A stretch of DNA of 13,957 bases from contig JAFYZZ010000042.1 of assembly GCA_017548445.1 (NCBI GenBank), forward strand, positions 1 through 13,957, read 5' to 3'. This document shows positions 1 through 6,560 of this stretch, piece by piece (position 1 is the first letter of the stretch; every line of letters starts with the position of its first letter). The position numbers were made by a program, and so were the translations under genes. Source of the DNA: Bacteroidales bacterium. Lineage in GTDB: Bacteria > Bacteroidota > Bacteroidia > Bacteroidales > UBA932. The notes under the pieces are model-generated. The model saw nothing but the letters and a program-made list of their open reading frames with translations, was not told the origin of the DNA and did no database searches.

Positions 1-10
1 CTCCTTCAAG

Positions 11-108
11 CTCCACTCCTTGTGTAGCGACTGAGATCCAGGCACACGCCCCTCCCGGCATAGCCCAGCGGCACGGCCCAAAGGGCCGGGGCGCGGCGCA
101 AAGTGGAG
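11..108. other. GC-rich nested inverted-repeat element, no gene seen
   Basis: The first 140 bases hold no convincing gene. Three inverted repeats nest inside one another: CTCCACT at 11-17 with AGTGGAG at 102-108, CGCCCC at 47-52 with GGGGCG at 88-93, and CGGCCC at 74-79 with GGGCCG at 83-88 around an AAA loop (the last two share base 88). The segment is much richer in GC than the promoter region after it. It could be a structured RNA, the 3' end of a transcript entering from the left, or a copy of a dispersed intergenic repeat. The minus strand is open in two frames here but shows no start signal. The pairing is seen; any function is inference. Confidence 0.35.
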
Positions 109-143
109 ATTCTCAAGAAAATGCAAAATTTTTTCAAAAAAAG

Positions 144-174
144 TTTGGAATTCCAAATATATCGTCTACCTTTG
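144..174 (+). promoter_or_regulatory. Bacteroidota-type promoter of the padR operon
   Basis: A TTTG -33 box at 144-147 and a TACCTTTG -7 box at 167-174 are separated by 19 bases, an exact match to the Bacteroidota housekeeping pattern. Transcription should start at about 178-180, about 30 bases before the PadR start codon. Confidence 0.85.
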
Positions 175-189
175 TATCGGAATCCGATA
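175..189. promoter_or_regulatory. Palindromic operator overlapping the padR transcription start
   Basis: TATCGGA and TCCGATA form a perfect 7-base inverted repeat around a single central A, directly after the -7 box and across the expected transcription start. A dimeric repressor bound here would block the promoter. PadR proteins commonly repress their own operons through palindromic sites, so this is the likely PadR binding site. The palindrome is seen directly; the binding partner is inferred from position. Confidence 0.7.
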
Positions 190-210
190 TAACGATTAAC
201 AATATAGCTT

Positions 211-531
211 ATGAAAAATTCAACAACCGCTTTAACTGAAGCAATCTACTACATCCTGCTCGCCTTGCAGGAACCGATGCACGGGTATGGCATCATGCAG
301 AAAGCCTCCGCGATGAGCAACGGCCGCCTTACGCTCTCGGCCGGTACCCTGTACGGCGCCATCGCCAACCTGCTGGAGAAACGCTGGATCGAGCCCTGCG
401 GGGAGACCTCCGACGCGGAAGGCAGAAGAAAGATGTACCGCATCACGAGTGCGGGTCAGAACGTCCTCCTGCTCGAATTCGAGCGCCTCGAGGAACTTGT
501 AGAAAATGGAAGAAAGAACATTAAAAAGTAA
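211..531 (+). CDS. PadR family transcriptional regulator
   Basis: A 106-residue DNA-binding repressor, the usual size of the short PadR subgroup, which lacks the long C-terminal domain. The winged-helix signatures are clear: MHGYGIMQ near residues 23-30, the recognition-helix region SAGTLYGAIANLLEKRWI at about 44-61, and the wing and following helix RRKMYRITSAG at about 72-82. The C-terminal helix (about 84-106) should mediate dimerisation. It is the first gene of a two-gene unit with the DUF2812 gene 6 bases downstream, a known pairing. The perfect palindrome over its own promoter points to autoregulation. The signal it senses cannot be told from the sequence. The start is the first ATG after the promoter, in an A/T-rich context without a Shine-Dalgarno site, as is normal in this phylum. 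Confidence 0.93.
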   Translation: MKNSTTALTEAIYYILLALQEPMHGYGIMQKASAMSNGRLTLSAGTLYGAIANLLEKRWIEPCGETSDAEGRRKMYRITSAGQNVLLLEFERLEELVENGRKNIKK

Positions 532-537
532 CGACAT

Positions 538-1107
538 ATGAAAACGAGAAAAATTTCAATCAACTGGTTCGTCGACTTCGACAAAGAGGAGAAGTGGCTG
601 AACGACATGGCCAAGGAAGGCTGGGCCTTCTGGCACACCAACGGGATCATCTACCGCTTCAAGCAGTGCAAACCCGGTGAATTCATCTATCAGATCGACT
701 TCGACGAGGACAAGTCGAAGCAGGGTGTCGGCGACTATGTGGTGTTCCGCAAGTCCTGCGGCGACCAGTTCGTCCATCAGTGGAAGCGCAAGATCTACTG
801 GAAACGAGAAACGGCGTCCGGCCCGTTCGAAGCGGAAAACAACGTGGCCGCGAAGCTGCGCCTGACCAACAAGGCCTTCAACTTCCACCTGAAGAACCTG
901 CTCGGCCTCACGTTCATCGCCGCGATTTCCTTCCTGGTCCTGAGGACGGTGGGCACGCATCTTCCGCCCAGCGCATTCGCCGAATGGCTGACCGACGTCA
1001 GCACCGGATTGACGTTCGGCATCTTCGTGGCGGAGCTGATCATCCTCCTCCCCATCCTGAAGAAGCTGCAGAAGAAGATCAACGAACTGATCGACCAGAT
1101 CTTCTAG
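538..1107 (+). CDS. DUF2812 domain-containing membrane protein
   Basis: A 189-residue protein with the DUF2812 pattern: an N-terminal soluble part containing FDKEEKWLNDMAKEGW at about residues 14-29, followed by aromatic-rich beta segments to about 90, then two probable membrane helices at about 121-137 and 157-175. A lysine-rich amphipathic tail ends the chain. It has no signal peptide, so the N-terminal domain is probably cytoplasmic. DUF2812 proteins are typically encoded next to PadR regulators, as here, where 6 bases separate the genes. That suggests the protein is the output of the repressor and may act in membrane or envelope stress. The biochemical role of the family is not established and none is claimed here. 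Confidence 0.88.
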   Translation: MKTRKISINWFVDFDKEEKWLNDMAKEGWAFWHTNGIIYRFKQCKPGEFIYQIDFDEDKSKQGVGDYVVFRKSCGDQFVHQWKRKIYWKRETASGPFEAENNVAAKLRLTNKAFNFHLKNLLGLTFIAAISFLVLRTVGTHLPPSAFAEWLTDVSTGLTFGIFVAELIILLPILKKLQKKINELIDQIF

Positions 1108-1260
1108 CCCTTGTCCGGAAGGCCGGCCCCCTATTTCTATCACCCGACATCCGTCTTTTCGGGCAAACTATTCGAGTCTTAGTCTATGCGAAATATTGGT
1201 TAAAAAGGAAGACCCTCCCGGAAAAGATCCGTAATCCAGACGGGGTCGGCCTGCCGGACA

Positions 1261-1290
1261 ACAGCCAGTCGGAAGCGACTGGCTGTCTTC
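1261..1290 (+). terminator. Probable terminator after the padR-DUF2812 operon
   Basis: ACAGCCAGTC (1261-1270) and GACTGGCTGT (1277-1286) form a perfect 10-base stem, extended by one G-C pair to leave a GAAG tetraloop. Only a weak T-rich tail follows (CTTCGTTTCC). It lies in the 235-base gap between the DUF2812 gene and the hydrolase, just upstream of the hydrolase promoter. The rest of that gap (1108-1260) shows nothing I can name. Confidence 0.6.
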
Positions 1291-1305
1291 GTTTCCGGCC
1301 GCAGA

Positions 1306-1337
1306 TTTGGACTTCTCCGGCCAATCCCCTATCTTTG
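1306..1337 (+). promoter_or_regulatory. Promoter of the alpha/beta hydrolase gene
   Basis: TTTG at 1306-1309 and TATCTTTG at 1330-1337 are 20 bases apart. The predicted transcription start (about 1341-1343) coincides with the ATG at 1343, so the mRNA should have little or no leader. This also rules out the in-frame TTG at 1307 as the start codon, because it lies inside the -33 box. Confidence 0.8.
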
Positions 1338-1342
1338 AGATA

Positions 1343-2035
1343 ATGGACATCCAACACTTCTACAAAGAGCAGGGGACGGGATTCCCGCTGATCCTGCTCC
1401 ACGGCAACGGCGAGGACGGCAGCTACTTCGAGCACCAGATGGCGCCGTTCGCGGAGCATTTCCGCGTGATCGCAGTCGATACGCGGGGCCACGGGCAGAC
1501 GCCCCGCGGCGACGCCCCCTTCACCATCCGGCAGTTCGCGGAAGACCTGCTGGCCTTTATGGACCGCCTCGGCATCGAGAAGGCCCACCTCCTCGGCTTC
1601 TCCGACGGCGGGAACATCGCGCTGGTCTTCGCGCTCGCGCATCCGGAGCGCGTGGAGAGGCTCATCCTCGACGGCGCCAACCTGGACACCTCCGGCGTCA
1701 AGCGGAGCATCCAGATCCCGATCGAGATCGGCTACCGCATCGCGAAGCTGTTCGCGAAAAAGAAGCCGGAGGCCCGCAAAAACGCCGAAATGCTGGGCCT
1801 GATGGTCAACGACCCCAACGTCCGGCCGGAAGAGCTGGCGCGGATCCCGAATCCGACGCTGGTCGTCGCCGGAAACAAAGATATGATCCGCGAGAAGCAC
1901 ACCCGCCTGATCGCGCAATCCATCCCCGGCGCCCGCCTCGCCATCCTCCCGGGCGACCACTTCGTCGCCAACAAGAACCCCGAAGCCTTCAACGACACGG
2001 TCCTGCGCTTTTTGCTGGCCCCGGGCCAGCCTTGA
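1343..2035 (+). CDS. Alpha/beta hydrolase
   Basis: A 230-residue cytoplasmic hydrolase of the alpha/beta fold, without a signal peptide. The catalytic machinery is complete: oxyanion-hole motif HGNGEDG from residue 20, nucleophile elbow GFSDGG with Ser87, acid Asp180 in VVAGNKDM, and base His206 in LPGDHF. The strand with VDTRGHGQT at about 46-54 is typical of esterase and 2-hydroxymuconate-hydrolase-like members. A short cap region lies at about 118-165. The substrate cannot be inferred. The gene appears monocistronic, with its own promoter upstream and a strong terminator downstream. The ATG at 1343 was chosen because the next in-frame start upstream lies within the promoter; the resulting mRNA would be essentially leaderless. 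Confidence 0.92.
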   Translation: MDIQHFYKEQGTGFPLILLHGNGEDGSYFEHQMAPFAEHFRVIAVDTRGHGQTPRGDAPFTIRQFAEDLLAFMDRLGIEKAHLLGFSDGGNIALVFALAHPERVERLILDGANLDTSGVKRSIQIPIEIGYRIAKLFAKKKPEARKNAEMLGLMVNDPNVRPEELARIPNPTLVVAGNKDMIREKHTRLIAQSIPGARLAILPGDHFVANKNPEAFNDTVLRFLLAPGQP

Positions 2036-2052
2036 CGGCGTCCGCCTCCGAT

Positions 2053-2086
2053 AAAAAAAGCCAGCCGGAATCCGGCAGGCTTTTTT
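2053..2086. terminator. Bidirectional rho-independent terminator
   Basis: An A-run and a T-run flank a GC-rich stem: AAAAAAGCC pairs with GGCTTTTTT and GCCGG with CCGGC, with one A/A mismatch and an AAT loop. It lies between the convergent hydrolase and minus-strand operon and can serve both strands. Confidence 0.9.
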
Positions 2087-2093
2087 CGTGCCG

Positions 2094-3188
2094 TCAATGA
2101 AAGAACGGCGTGTCGATCTTGGTGAATTTCTTCCCCTCGAGGGTGGGCGGCGTCCGGACAAGGGGCGCGCTGCCGATGAACTCCAGCCAATCGTAATAGC
2201 GCCGGAAGAACAACTCCACGCTGGAATTTGCCTGCAGTTGGGCGCTCACATACTCGTTGGTCATCTCGTCGTCGCCACGGACGGCCTCGACTTCGCGGAG
2301 GTAGGCGATCACCTTCGGGATGATGGCCCGCTCCTTCTCCAGGTGCGGCTTCACCTTCTGGATCCAGCGCTTGAGCACCTGCTGGTTGTAGGCCTCCACG
2401 AACTCCAGCTCAGCCTTGCGCCCTTCGATGAACCAGCCCGGCGTCCGTTTGACGCCTTCCGCCAGGGCGCGCTCGATCAGCGGTGCGTCCATCTGCGCAA
2501 TTTTCTTGCAGGCGCTCGAGGCGAACCACTCGTGGCACAGCTGTTTGCGGAGCGGCGCGAATTCGTTGAAGATGGTCTTGTTGGTGCCGACCAGCTGGAA
2601 GGTCAGGAGGAAATCCTTATAGCCCGGATCGCTCTGCGAGAAGGGCGAGATCGAGTTCTGGCTCTCCTTGTATGCCGGATCGGTGTAGACGCGGATCTTT
2701 TTCAGGACGGCGTCATACTGCTTCGCCTTGGGGTCGAAATGCAACACGGTGTCGTAGGGCTGCCCCTTCGCGGCCCGCTTGGCATTGTCCATCATCGCGT
2801 CGGCGAGCCGCTTCTTGGCGGCCTGGACGTCCTCGCGCGGCTCCTGCCGCTCCAGGGCCCAGTCGGCGGCACGGACCTGGCTCAGCCAGTCCGAGAGTTT
2901 CTCGCGTGTATCGATTTCGGAAAGGTCCGGAATCGTGGGCAACTTCTCGAAGGCCTCGTCGTAGCTGTGGTAGACGTATTCCTCGATGAGCGCCTTGCCC
3001 GCCTTCTTGTTGAAATCGAGCGACGGATCGTTCCACAGATAATCCAGTTCGGAGTAGCCGCCCAGCTTCTGGGCGAAATTGCGCTCGGACTCCGGAACGA
3101 AGAAGGTCTTCGCAGCCTGCGCGTCCGCGCGCTGACCGGTAGCCATCACCGCGAGCGCGGTGAGGCAGAAGAGAATGAATCGTTTCAT
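2094..3188 (-). CDS. Exported protein of unknown function
   Basis: A 364-residue protein I do not recognise. It begins with a signal peptide (MKR, a hydrophobic stretch to about residue 17, probable cleavage after ADA near residue 23), so it is probably periplasmic or exported. The mature part looks mainly helical and rich in charged residues, with repeated Lys/Glu/Ala stretches (for example at about 139-170 and 255-305) and tryptophans scattered along its length. There is no visible catalytic motif or membrane helix. It is the last gene of a minus-strand set, 28 bases after the DUF6273 lipoprotein gene with no promoter or terminator between them, so it is probably cotranscribed and may act with the lipoprotein at the cell surface. 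It ends at the shared bidirectional terminator. Confidence 0.8.
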   Translation of the reverse strand: MKRFILFCLTALAVMATGQRADAQAAKTFFVPESERNFAQKLGGYSELDYLWNDPSLDFNKKAGKALIEEYVYHSYDEAFEKLPTIPDLSEIDTREKLSDWLSQVRAADWALERQEPREDVQAAKKRLADAMMDNAKRAAKGQPYDTVLHFDPKAKQYDAVLKKIRVYTDPAYKESQNSISPFSQSDPGYKDFLLTFQLVGTNKTIFNEFAPLRKQLCHEWFASSACKKIAQMDAPLIERALAEGVKRTPGWFIEGRKAELEFVEAYNQQVLKRWIQKVKPHLEKERAIIPKVIAYLREVEAVRGDDEMTNEYVSAQLQANSSVELFFRRYYDWLEFIGSAPLVRTPPTLEGKKFTKIDTPFFH

Positions 3189-3216
3189 ATAAATGGTTGG
3201 ATGATTTGAAATTCAG

Positions 3217-4719
3217 TTAGTTGACACAGATGGCCGGGACGACGCCGGCAGCGCCTCTCACATTCATGCCGAAGACCGTGGGGTAATCGTTCACGCCGGC
3301 GGCTTCCTGCTCCAGACGCTCGGAGAAGAGCGTGTGGAAGTACGGCGGGAGCACGGGCGTACGCAACCACCAGGTGGTCGTGGTCTCATCGTCGAAATGC
3401 GCGGCCCCGCGTCCGCGGGAGAAATCCGTCAGCGGGCGGGCCAGGCCCTTGTAGGTGGTCGCCGTTTCCGAAGCCCGCCACTGCTCGCCGGCCCAGAACT
3501 TGTCCATCACGTTTTCTTCCGTCACCTTGGGCGGGACCTTGATGAAGCCATAGTCCGAACGCGTCACCTCCTTGGGGCTCAGCACGAACACCTTGTCCTT
3601 CGTGTTGTTGCTGGTGAGCTTGGGGAAATACACGCGCTTGTGCTCCTCGCCGCGCTCGTAGTACATGGTCCCATCGTACAGGCTGCGGTCCACCGCCGTG
3701 AGGTCCTGGACCAGGTCGATGCCGGAGTTCTGCCGGCTGCTGTTGTCCACGGTGGTGACGGCGATCTTGCCCTGCAGGGCCGGCGTGAAGGCGGTCTGCA
3801 GGAAGCCGCGGCCGACGAATTCCTCGTTGATCCGCGTATAGGGCTTGAGTCCCTTGCGGTAGATCTCATCGTCGCCCTGGACATAGGGAATGCCGTTCAG
3901 GAAGGCGCGCAGGCGGCTGTGCTCATAGTTGTTGTGATGGATATAGGTGCCGTTCTCCAGCTGGCGGATCGTCACGTCCAGCGTGAAGGCGTAGCGGTTG
4001 CCGTCCACCGCCTCGAAATGCGAATGGTCGCCGAACGTCTCGCAGAACTGCTCGTTGGTCAGGGCGGCCTCGGCGAGCAGGAGTTTCTTGCCGCTGCCGT
4101 TGTAGTTGTTCGTCAGGATGCGCCACTTGATGGGCTCGACCTTGAAGTAGCGGTAGGACTTCTTGTAGCTGGTCTGGACCCGCGTCCCGTCGCTGTAGCG
4201 GAAGCCGTTCGGGCCCTCGTAGCCACTGGTCTTGTTCTCCAGGAGCTTGATGTACCAGGCGCCGTCGCTGCCCTTGTAGTAGGTGTGGGCGCCGGCAACG
4301 GCAATCTGGGACTCATCGACCGTCACGTTCGCGGCCTTGATGGTCTGCGGCCAGTCGCCGAACAGGACATAGGTGCCGCTCTTGCCCACCGATCCGTCGG
4401 TCCCGGCGGGGAGCACCGTGTACGGCGTCCCGACGAATTCGTGGACGGTCGCGTTTTTCGGGACGGGTGCCGGCGCCGGCCTGGCGGGCGCCTGGGCGAC
4501 CGTCGTGGACGAAGCGGATTTCTTCGCCTCCGCGCGGGCGGCGGCCTGTTCGCGGGCCTCCGCGGGAACGGGAACGATTTCGACACCGTCCGACAGCTTC
4601 TCGTTCAGGGCATTGATCGAGTTCGACAGCGAGGTGAGCATACTGGAACAGGCGGCACAGACCAGCCCGAGGGAAAGGGCCGCCAACAACCGGGCGACCG
4701 TACACAAAGCGCGTTTCAT
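3217..4719 (-). CDS. DUF6273-type surface lipoprotein
   Basis: A 500-residue protein with an N-terminal lipoprotein-like signal: a hydrophobic stretch followed by a Cys-Ala-Ala-Cys sequence, with Cys24 the probable lipidated residue (the box is imperfect because residue 21 is Cys). An Ala/Pro-rich linker at about 57-90 follows. The remainder resembles DUF6273 proteins, which I know mostly from Treponema and Firmicutes: FGDWPQTIKA at about 120-129, HTYYKGSDGAWY at about 145-156, YFKVEPIKWRIL at about 191-202, then LLLAEAALT, NNYEHSRLRAFLNG at about 263-276, GFLQTAF, WWLRTP at about 450-455 and the C-terminal GVVPAICVN. This fold is related to formylglycine/C-lectin-like modules, so ligand or surface binding is plausible but unproven. 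It lies 11 bases after the araC-type gene and is probably cotranscribed with it. Confidence 0.85.
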   Translation of the reverse strand: MKRALCTVARLLAALSLGLVCAACSSMLTSLSNSINALNEKLSDGVEIVPVPAEAREQAAARAEAKKSASSTTVAQAPARPAPAPVPKNATVHEFVGTPYTVLPAGTDGSVGKSGTYVLFGDWPQTIKAANVTVDESQIAVAGAHTYYKGSDGAWYIKLLENKTSGYEGPNGFRYSDGTRVQTSYKKSYRYFKVEPIKWRILTNNYNGSGKKLLLAEAALTNEQFCETFGDHSHFEAVDGNRYAFTLDVTIRQLENGTYIHHNNYEHSRLRAFLNGIPYVQGDDEIYRKGLKPYTRINEEFVGRGFLQTAFTPALQGKIAVTTVDNSSRQNSGIDLVQDLTAVDRSLYDGTMYYERGEEHKRVYFPKLTSNNTKDKVFVLSPKEVTRSDYGFIKVPPKVTEENVMDKFWAGEQWRASETATTYKGLARPLTDFSRGRGAAHFDDETTTTWWLRTPVLPPYFHTLFSERLEQEAAGVNDYPTVFGMNVRGAAGVVPAICVN

Positions 4720-4730
4720 TATCTACTTGA

Positions 4731-5636
4731 CTATTTGTTTTGATAATACTTCTGACGGAATTCCAGCGGGGTCATCCCCGTGTGCTCCTTGACGAACTTG
4801 CCAAAGGAGGACGCGCTGGAGAAGTGCAGGTCGTCGGCGATCTGCTGCATAGTCAAGTCGGTAAAACGTAAACGGTTTTCGATAGCTTTTAAGGTAAAGA
4901 GGGCGACGATGACGCTGGGTTTGCGGTGCATCGTCTTCATCAGCAGTTTGGAGAGATACTTCGGCGTGACGTTGAGCATCGCGGCGAACTCTTCGACGCG
5001 CCGGATGCGGCCATCGCTCTGCTCCACCAGCTCGACGAACCTGTCGGCCAGCAGCTTGCCGTGAAGCTTGCCGCCGCCGGCTTCCGCCGTCTCCCCCCGG
5101 GTGCGCCGCATCATCGCGAGCGCTTCCAGGATGAAGGTGCTGAAAAGGGAATGTACGATCTCGCGGTTGTCCGAGCGGGCGCTCTCGCGCAGATTCTGGC
5201 AGAGCAGCTGGAAATACGTCCCGAGCTTGGCGGCATCTGCGTCGGCGAGCGCCACCTTGGGGCGCTGCTTCAGCGTCACCAGGTCGGAGAGGCTGCTCTT
5301 GCCGTACATATTCATATCCCACAGCGCCCCGCGCGAGAACCAGACCTCCCGGCAGTCGAAGTCGGGCGAGGACATGAAGTTCTCCAGGACGCCGTGTGCG
5401 AAAAAGAGGAAAAGATCGTTCGGAGACAGCTGGATCGGCTGGCCGTCATATTCAAACTGGGCCTTGCCCGCCGTGCAGAGGATGAAGATTCCGTGGTTCA
5501 TCGGCCGCACCCGGCCGGCGGGGAGCCCCGTGAAGTGCTCCATCAGGACAAGGCCGTCGTCAAGCGTCCGCAAGACGTCCGCGCCCTTCCCGGGTTCCAA
5601 CCCGACTATCTCCATCGATGTTCCGTTCTTCTCCAT
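4731..5636 (-). CDS. AraC family transcriptional regulator
   Basis: A 301-residue activator-type protein. Residues about 25-190 resemble the cupin-like ligand-sensing domain of AraC proteins (for example IQLSPNDLFLFFAHG). Residues about 199-301 carry the double helix-turn-helix, with VEEFAAMLNVTPKYLSKLLMK as the first and MQQIADDLHFSSASSFGKFV followed by TGMTPLEFRQKYY as the second, the standard AraC signature. The reading frame stays open upstream to 5906, but that extension overlaps the divergent gene and its promoter and is not protein-like. The ATG at 5636 is the likely start; the ATG at 5615 is an alternative. It is the first gene of a minus-strand operon with the lipoprotein and exported protein, and faces the exported-protein gene at 5858. 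Confidence 0.9.
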   Translation of the reverse strand: MEKNGTSMEIVGLEPGKGADVLRTLDDGLVLMEHFTGLPAGRVRPMNHGIFILCTAGKAQFEYDGQPIQLSPNDLFLFFAHGVLENFMSSPDFDCREVWFSRGALWDMNMYGKSSLSDLVTLKQRPKVALADADAAKLGTYFQLLCQNLRESARSDNREIVHSLFSTFILEALAMMRRTRGETAEAGGGKLHGKLLADRFVELVEQSDGRIRRVEEFAAMLNVTPKYLSKLLMKTMHRKPSVIVALFTLKAIENRLRFTDLTMQQIADDLHFSSASSFGKFVKEHTGMTPLEFRQKYYQNK

Positions 5637-5679
5637 TTGTTTTGCAATATTAGCGATAAAAGGCGAAAAACTGCTATTC

Positions 5680-5687
5680 CAAAAGTA
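5680..5687 (-). promoter_or_regulatory. Candidate -7 box for the araC operon
   Basis: Read on the minus strand this is TACTTTTG, a match to TAnnTTTG, placed to start transcription about 40 bases before the AraC start codon. I see no TTTG at the correct -33 distance, which would fit a promoter needing an activator. A second, weaker candidate, TAATATTG at 5645-5652, lies almost on the start codon. Confidence 0.4.
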
Positions 5688-5709
5688 ACAATTACTGTAC
5701 GAATGGTAT

Positions 5710-5803
5710 CCTTTTCCACAAAAGGCGTCATTCCGCCAGGCTTTGTTCCATACTTCGCCAAGCCGGGATACGCGGCGCCATTTTTTGGAGAAATGGCGGA
5801 ATG
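5710..5803. promoter_or_regulatory. Cluster of inverted repeats between divergent araC and exported-protein genes
   Basis: Three perfect inverted repeats crowd the divergent control region: CCTTTT/AAAAGG at 5710-5715 and 5720-5725, CATTCCGCCA/TGGCGGAATG at 5729-5738 and 5794-5803, and CGCCATTT/AAATGGCG at 5776-5783 and 5791-5798. The -33 box of the plus-strand promoter lies in the loop of the last. CGCCA/TGGCG half sites recur in both longer repeats. They are probable binding sites for the AraC regulator or another factor, and a loop between the sites 55 bases apart is possible. The repeats are seen; the regulator is inferred. Confidence 0.5.
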
Positions 5804-5815
5804 TCGTTATCTTCA
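5784..5815 (+). promoter_or_regulatory. Promoter of the exported-protein gene at 5858
   Basis: TTTG at 5784-5787 and TATCTTCA at 5808-5815 are 20 bases apart. The -7 box is a variant of TAnnTTCG. Expected start near 5820, giving a leader of about 38 bases. Confidence 0.65.
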
Positions 5816-5857
5816 CATCGACAAACGGACTTGTAAAGTCATAAAAACCACGGCAAT

Positions 5858-6475
5858 ATGAAACGGATCGCTTTGGCCGCCCTCTTCTTCTGCTGCTCGC
5901 TGGCACTCGCGGCGCAGGATGGCATTCAGGTAAACTATCAGGGCGAAAAGCCCACCATCAGCGACTTTGTCCAGGCCCTCCTCGACACCCCTGACGAGGC
6001 GGACGACGAAGAAGGCTATTACGACGAATCGACCAACGCCTTCCGGCAGGCCTGGATCCGCTACCGCCAGGGCGAGCCGCTGGAGGAGAACGAGACCCTG
6101 ACCGTCGACCAGCGGAACGGGTTCGTCTGCTTCGAGTCCCGCTACGAAGAGAATCTGCTGCGGATCGAGATGTGCTTCTGGAACGAAGCCGACCGGGCGC
6201 ACAAGATCATCGCCTACAACGTAATGTGCTATACGGACGGGAAATACAGCCCCGGCCAGTTCGACGGCCTCGCCTTCCTCCGCTACGACAACGCCTCCCG
6301 GGAGATGCTGTGGTACGACGATTTCGGTTTCACCGTGGAATACGGCACGGAAGACGGCGCCTATGTATCGTACGACCTGCCCCGCAGCGGCAAGGACATC
6401 ACGGCCACCTACTGGTACGCGGACCGCAAGGAGCAGAAGACCCTGAAATGGGACGGACGCCGCTTCAATCCCTGA
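5858..6475 (+). CDS. Small exported protein of unknown function
   Basis: A 205-residue protein with a clear signal peptide (MKR, hydrophobic core to about residue 17, cleavage probably after ALA near residue 18-19). The mature part is acidic, with an Asp/Glu-rich stretch at about residues 44-54 (TPDEADDEEGYY), and rich in Trp and Tyr in the second half, where alternating hydrophobic residues suggest a beta-sheet domain. No catalytic motif, lipobox or membrane anchor is visible, and I do not recognise the family. It has its own promoter and faces the AraC operon, so control by that regulator is plausible. It ends 85 bases before the next exported-protein gene, with no evident terminator. Confidence 0.8.
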   Translation: MKRIALAALFFCCSLALAAQDGIQVNYQGEKPTISDFVQALLDTPDEADDEEGYYDESTNAFRQAWIRYRQGEPLEENETLTVDQRNGFVCFESRYEENLLRIEMCFWNEADRAHKIIAYNVMCYTDGKYSPGQFDGLAFLRYDNASREMLWYDDFGFTVEYGTEDGAYVSYDLPRSGKDITATYWYADRKEQKTLKWDGRRFNP

Positions 6476-6503
6476 CCGCCGGCGTACCGTCCTCACCATC
6501 AGC

Positions 6504-6534
6504 TTTTTATTTCCAGGCGAAATACTTATCTTCG
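6504..6534 (+). promoter_or_regulatory. Promoter of the exported-protein gene at 6561
   Basis: TATCTTCG at 6527-6534 is a good Bacteroidota -7 box. A T-run at 6504-6508 gives a weaker -33 box (TTTT) at the expected 19-base distance. Expected start near 6539, about 20 bases before the ATG. Confidence 0.65.
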
Positions 6535-6560
6535 CATCATAACCACATAAAATTCCGCTT

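Noticed and set aside
1307..1342. Upstream TTG start for the hydrolase
   Set aside because: This TTG lies within the -33 box and the frame would cross the -7 box, so it would not be in the transcript.
780..1343. Plus-strand 187-codon frame overlapping the DUF2812 gene
   Set aside because: It is out of frame with DUF2812, has low-complexity Arg/Pro/His content, and runs through a terminator and into the next promoter.
2088..3209. 373-codon plus-strand open frame opposite the 364-residue exported protein
   Set aside because: The minus-strand frame has a proper signal peptide, fits the operon and ends at the shared terminator. The plus-strand product has no plausible features.
3334..4743. 469-codon plus-strand open frame opposite the DUF6273 lipoprotein
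   Set aside because: The minus strand encodes recognisable DUF6273 motifs; the plus strand gives a Val/Gly/Arg-rich shadow.
5637..5906. N-terminal 90-codon extension of the AraC frame
   Set aside because: It runs through the divergent promoter and into the opposing gene. Its residues are not typical of the family, and the shorter protein has the normal AraC length.
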